Source: Paraflavitalea pollutisoli
GTDB taxonomy: Bacteria; Bacteroidota; Bacteroidia; Chitinophagales; Chitinophagaceae
DNA length: 64,000 nt
Direction of reading: 5' to 3'
Assembly (NCBI RefSeq): GCF_029360705.1
Contig: NZ_JARKMX010000008.1
Coordinates: 682,001 to 746,000, forward strand
Shown in pieces: positions 61,056 through 64,000 of this stretch. Below the pieces are notes generated by a model. That model was not told the origin of the DNA and did no database searches. It worked only from the letters and a program-made list of their open reading frames with translations. Position numbers and translations under genes: made by a program. Each line of letters opens with the position of its first letter. The first letter of the stretch is position 1.

Positions 61056-64000
61056 TTAAAAACCGAGATTGATGCCGAAATTATACACGGCCTGTACCGG
61101 ATAACCCAAGCCGTTGCCGCCCATCTCCGGATCCCAGAGTTTGAACGCACTCACGGCGAAGAGGTTTTGCCCGTTGGCATACACCCTGAAATTGGAGAAG
61201 CCGGCGCGTTTCAGGATCTTACCGGGTACGGTATAGCCCACTTCCGCCGTTTTCAACCGCATGAAGGCTCCATTGCGCAACCACCAGTTGGAGGTTTGCG
61301 AGTTATTGTTGTTGAAGCGCGCATCGAGTCGGGGCCAGAAGGCATGCAGGTCCTGGTTCTCTTCCGACCAATGACTTTCTGAGATCGCGGCCAGCAAGCC
61401 ATTCTGTGAACCGCCATTCAGCACAAAGGGAGAAATATTGTAAGGATTGATGAAGAAGGATACTCTTGCATTACCCTGGAAGAAGGCACTGAAATCGAAG
61501 TTGCGGTAGCCCACCGAGAAGCCGAAACCATACGTGATCTCAGGATTGTCGGGATGGCCCAGCGGCACGATGTCGAGGCCGGTGATCTGTCCGTCGCCAT
61601 TGATGTCGCGGTACTTGATATCACCACCCATGGGCGGGTTGCCACCAAAACTTTGGGTCGGTGAATTGCGCGCTTCGATATCATCGACGAAAAGTCGCTC
61701 CGCCAGCAAGCCATACACTTGGTTGAGCGACTGGCCTACCCGCGACAGGTATTTGAGATCGGTGGGGTAATTTGGCTCTTCATTGATGAGCAGTTTGCTG
61801 GTAGCATAGGTCATGTTACCACGCAGCTGCATCCAGAGGTGCTTGTTGAAAGTCTTGTTGTAGTCGATGGCTACATCTACGCCCTTGCGCGATGCCTTGC
61901 CCATATTGGCCCGCACACCCGCTTCGAGGCCCATCGTGGTAGGGATGGTGCTGCGGTCCATCAAAATATTGGACCGCGTGGCATGAAAGGCATCGACGGT
62001 CACATTGATCCCATTGGCAAAAGACAGGTCCATACCGTAGTTGGTCATCACATCTTTTTCCCAGGTAATATCGGGGTTGGCGTAGCGGTTGACGGTGTAA
62101 CCGGGTAGCCAGTAGTTCTGGCTGCTGCCCCAATGGAAACCACGGTCATAGTTGTTGGGGTTCACATTGGAGAGGTAGAAAAAGCGGTCATTCACATTAC
62201 CGATCTGGTCGTTACCCACCAAACCATAGGTAGCGCGGAACTTCAGGTTCGATACCACATCTTTCGCTTTCTCGAAGAAGGGTTCATTGGATACGATCCA
62301 GCCCAGGCCTGCGGAGGGGAAGAAGCCGAAGCGATTGTTAGCCGCAAAGCGCTCCGAACCATTGTACCCGAAATTGGCTTCCAGCAGGTAGCGGCTGTCG
62401 AAACCATAGGTAAAGCGACCGCTGAGGCCGAGGTTCCGCTGCGGCAGTGAACGCTGCAGGTCGCCGGCATTGGCATTGAGGAAATTGCGGATCAGTCCGA
62501 TCAGCATACCCGATACGGCATGTTTATCTTTGAAGGTACGGCTATAGTTGAGCGATAACTGTGCCTGGGTGACGGTATTGAGCACCTTGTCGCCGGGCGA
62601 ATAGTTCAGGTACTCGGTCCCCTGCCCTTTGTTGAGCGGCGTGAGTACGGTGAGCTTGCCATTCGGATCGGGCAGCAAGGTATAGTAGAACGGATTGTAG
62701 CGACGGCTAACATCGAAGAAGGAATAACGTTGCGTGAACGCCATCAGGTTGGCCGACAGGCCTGGCGTGATGAAGTTGAACTGCTGGTTCAATTCGATCT
62801 GCGCATTGAGCAACGAGGTATTGTACTGCTGGAAACCGCTCACCATATTGGCGAAAGGATTGCTGTACAGCGAAGTGGTATTGCCGATAAAGGCATTGCC
62901 AAACAATACGTGTTGTGCGTACGGTGCGTAGCTGGCCGGATAATAGGCCGGGAACATCACCGGGTTGCTCCAGATGGCGCTGTTGAATACGGCGCGACCA
63001 CCATTCACCCAGTTGCCCCATTCGTCGCGGTAACCAACGGGACCATTGTAATCATCGAATTGACCCGATGTACGTACGATGGCCTTGGTGGTGGGTGTAA
63101 TATTGATCGTGACGTTGGAGCGTACGCTGTAATTGTTCAGTTTGATGTTGCTGTTGAAACCCTTGCCCGGAATGGTGTTGAGAATACCATTGTCCACATT
63201 CCAGGTGCCGGCTATATAATACTGGGCAGTTTTACCACCGCCACTCACGTTGATATTGGCTTTCTGGTTTACCGTGCGGTCTTTGATCAGCATGTCGATC
63301 CAGTTGTTGTTGGGGTACTGGAGCGGATCGTCGCCGGCGGCCGTGTGGTCGATCTTGTTTTGTGAATAAGGCAATACACCCAGCGGTTCGCGGGTCAAGA
63401 CGGCCTCGTTGGCCAACTTCATATAGGTGATATTATCGGCAAACTTGAAGTTGCGGGTATTGGTGGACACCGGTGCTTCCAGGCGTACACTAAAACGGGC
63501 TCTGCCTTCCTGTCCCAGTTTAGTGGTCACCAGGATCACCCCATTGGCACCGCGGGCGCCATAGAGCGAGGCGGCCGCCGCATCTTTCAATACTGAAAAG
63601 CCGGTGATGTCATCGGGCTGCAGGCGGGCCAGGTCGGTATTGCTCGATTCCATCTGGTCGATGAGGATGAGCGGATCGCGTTTACCGGCGCCGAAAGTAC
63701 CCACCCCACGAATAAAGAAAGCGGCGTTGTCGGCCCCTGGTTCGCCACTCTGTTGGTAGGCGATGACCCCCGAAATACGGCCGGCCAGCATACTGGTGAG
63801 GTTGCTGGTAGGTCCACGCAATTCTTTGGGGTTGATGGAGGTGATGGAAGCCACCATACTTTGTTTTTTCTGCCGGCCGTAGGCCACCACGATCACGTCG
63901 CCGGTGGTATCGGCCGCCAGCGACAATTGCACCCGTACGGGTTGCCCTTTACGGGCGAGCACCTCTTTATTGGCATAGCCAACAAAAGAGATCTCGAGCA
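61056..64000 (-). CDS. SusC/RagA TonB-dependent receptor, N-terminus beyond window
   Basis: The frame stays open to the last base, so the gene is cut by the window end. The first visible residues (LEISFVGYANKEVLARKGQP) are the end of the CarboxypepD_reg-like domain, and VIVVAYGRQKKQSMVASI is the SusC plug start. LILIDQMESSN and VLKDAAAASLYGARGANGVI follow in the plug, and the beta-barrel ends in NFGINLGF. Whether it has an STN domain cannot be seen. It imports oligosaccharides captured by the SusD protein just downstream; the fucosidase and galactosidase in the operon suggest a fucosylated, galactosylated glycan. Confidence 0.95.
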   Translation of the reverse strand, partial: LEISFVGYANKEVLARKGQPVRVQLSLAADTTGDVIVVAYGRQKKQSMVASITSINPKELRGPTSNLTSMLAGRISGVIAYQQSGEPGADNAAFFIRGVGTFGAGKRDPLILIDQMESSNTDLARLQPDDITGFSVLKDAAAASLYGARGANGVILVTTKLGQEGRARFSVRLEAPVSTNTRNFKFADNITYMKLANEAVLTREPLGVLPYSQNKIDHTAAGDDPLQYPNNNWIDMLIKDRTVNQKANINVSGGGKTAQYYIAGTWNVDNGILNTIPGKGFNSNIKLNNYSVRSNVTINITPTTKAIVRTSGQFDDYNGPVGYRDEWGNWVNGGRAVFNSAIWSNPVMFPAYYPASYAPYAQHVLFGNAFIGNTTSLYSNPFANMVSGFQQYNTSLLNAQIELNQQFNFITPGLSANLMAFTQRYSFFDVSRRYNPFYYTLLPDPNGKLTVLTPLNKGQGTEYLNYSPGDKVLNTVTQAQLSLNYSRTFKDKHAVSGMLIGLIRNFLNANAGDLQRSLPQRNLGLSGRFTYGFDSRYLLEANFGYNGSERFAANNRFGFFPSAGLGWIVSNEPFFEKAKDVVSNLKFRATYGLVGNDQIGNVNDRFFYLSNVNPNNYDRGFHWGSSQNYWLPGYTVNRYANPDITWEKDVMTNYGMDLSFANGINVTVDAFHATRSNILMDRSTIPTTMGLEAGVRANMGKASRKGVDVAIDYNKTFNKHLWMQLRGNMTYATSKLLINEEPNYPTDLKYLSRVGQSLNQVYGLLAERLFVDDIEARNSPTQSFGGNPPMGGDIKYRDINGDGQITGLDIVPLGHPDNPEITYGFGFSVGYRNFDFSAFFQGNARVSFFINPYNISPFVLNGGSQNGLLAAISESHWSEENQDLHAFWPRLDARFNNNNSQTSNWWLRNGAFMRLKTAEVGYTVPGKILKRAGFSNFRVYANGQNLFAVSAFKLWDPEMGGNGLGYPVQAVYNFGINLGF

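Noticed and set aside
59265-61382. Long plus-strand frame opposite susD and susC (705 codons)
   Set aside because: It is an antisense shadow that spans two well-supported genes and the gap between them.

Overview
The window looks like the chromosome of a polysaccharide-degrading member of the Bacteroidota, most likely Chitinophagia (Chitinophaga/Niastella-type). Support for this comes from two SusC/SusD loci, an ECF sigma factor with a FecR anti-sigma factor and an STN-domain SusC, many short lipoproteins (SusE-like, DUF4249, DUF4998/5013, DUF4959/5126/5000), and promoters of the Bacteroidota type (TTG, about 19-21 nt, TAnnTTTG). No Shine-Dalgarno sites stand out. GC content is near 50% in most of the window but clearly lower at about 4.9-10.4 kb.

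Layout. 0-2.1 kb: the end of one KaiB-like gene, a second KaiB-like gene, a PAS histidine kinase and a CheY-like receiver, packed as one operon. 2.2-4.5 kb: an SDR oxidoreductase, two related small orphan proteins and an ECF-like sigma factor. 4.6-4.85 kb: a rod-like structured RNA on the minus strand that resembles 6S RNA, with its own promoter and a palindrome shared with the divergent operon. 4.9-10.3 kb: an AT-rich, defence-like island with an XRE regulator, an LRR-Roc-COR-TIR (Roco) protein and a stand-alone TIR protein in one operon, followed by minus-strand orphans that include a membrane protein coupled to a DUF3395-like protein. 10.4-11.8 kb: an intact IS256-family element. 12-14.1 kb: a GH16-like lipoprotein, then a Fic protein with a small partner. 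14.2-23.5 kb: a minus-strand polysaccharide utilisation locus (sigma, FecR, SusC with STN, SusD, SusE-like, GH76). 24.1-31.1 kb: a Vps62-like protein and a 2082-residue SpvB/FG-GAP/RHS toxin-complex-like protein. 31.5-37.7 kb: surface lipoproteins, a TonB-dependent receptor with its DUF4249 partner and a zinc metallopeptidase. 38-48.8 kb: mixed housekeeping and accessory genes (DUF4349; membrane protein plus XRE; a PD-(D/E)XK nuclease pair; MarR; tRNA-Ser; DUF2278; receiver; GT2; OmpA; SRPBCC/ArsR). 49-51.5 kb: a rifamycin phosphotransferase-like enzyme. 51.9-64 kb: a second utilisation locus (SusC running off the end, SusD, two surface lipoproteins, GH95, GH36).

How the genes work together. 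The first Sus locus has the full trans-envelope signalling set, so substrate binding at SusC would release the sigma factor through FecR; GH76 points to alpha-1,6-mannan. The second locus carries an alpha-L-fucosidase and an alpha-galactosidase, which suggests fucosylated and galactosylated glycans. Three regulator genes (ArsR, MarR and the small XRE) have clear palindromes just upstream of their operons, as expected for autoregulation. The strongest candidates for undescribed biology are the two-TIR Roco operon and its neighbours, the 6S-like RNA facing it, the nuclease pair at 39.9-41.3 kb, and the Vps62-like/SpvB-RHS pair.
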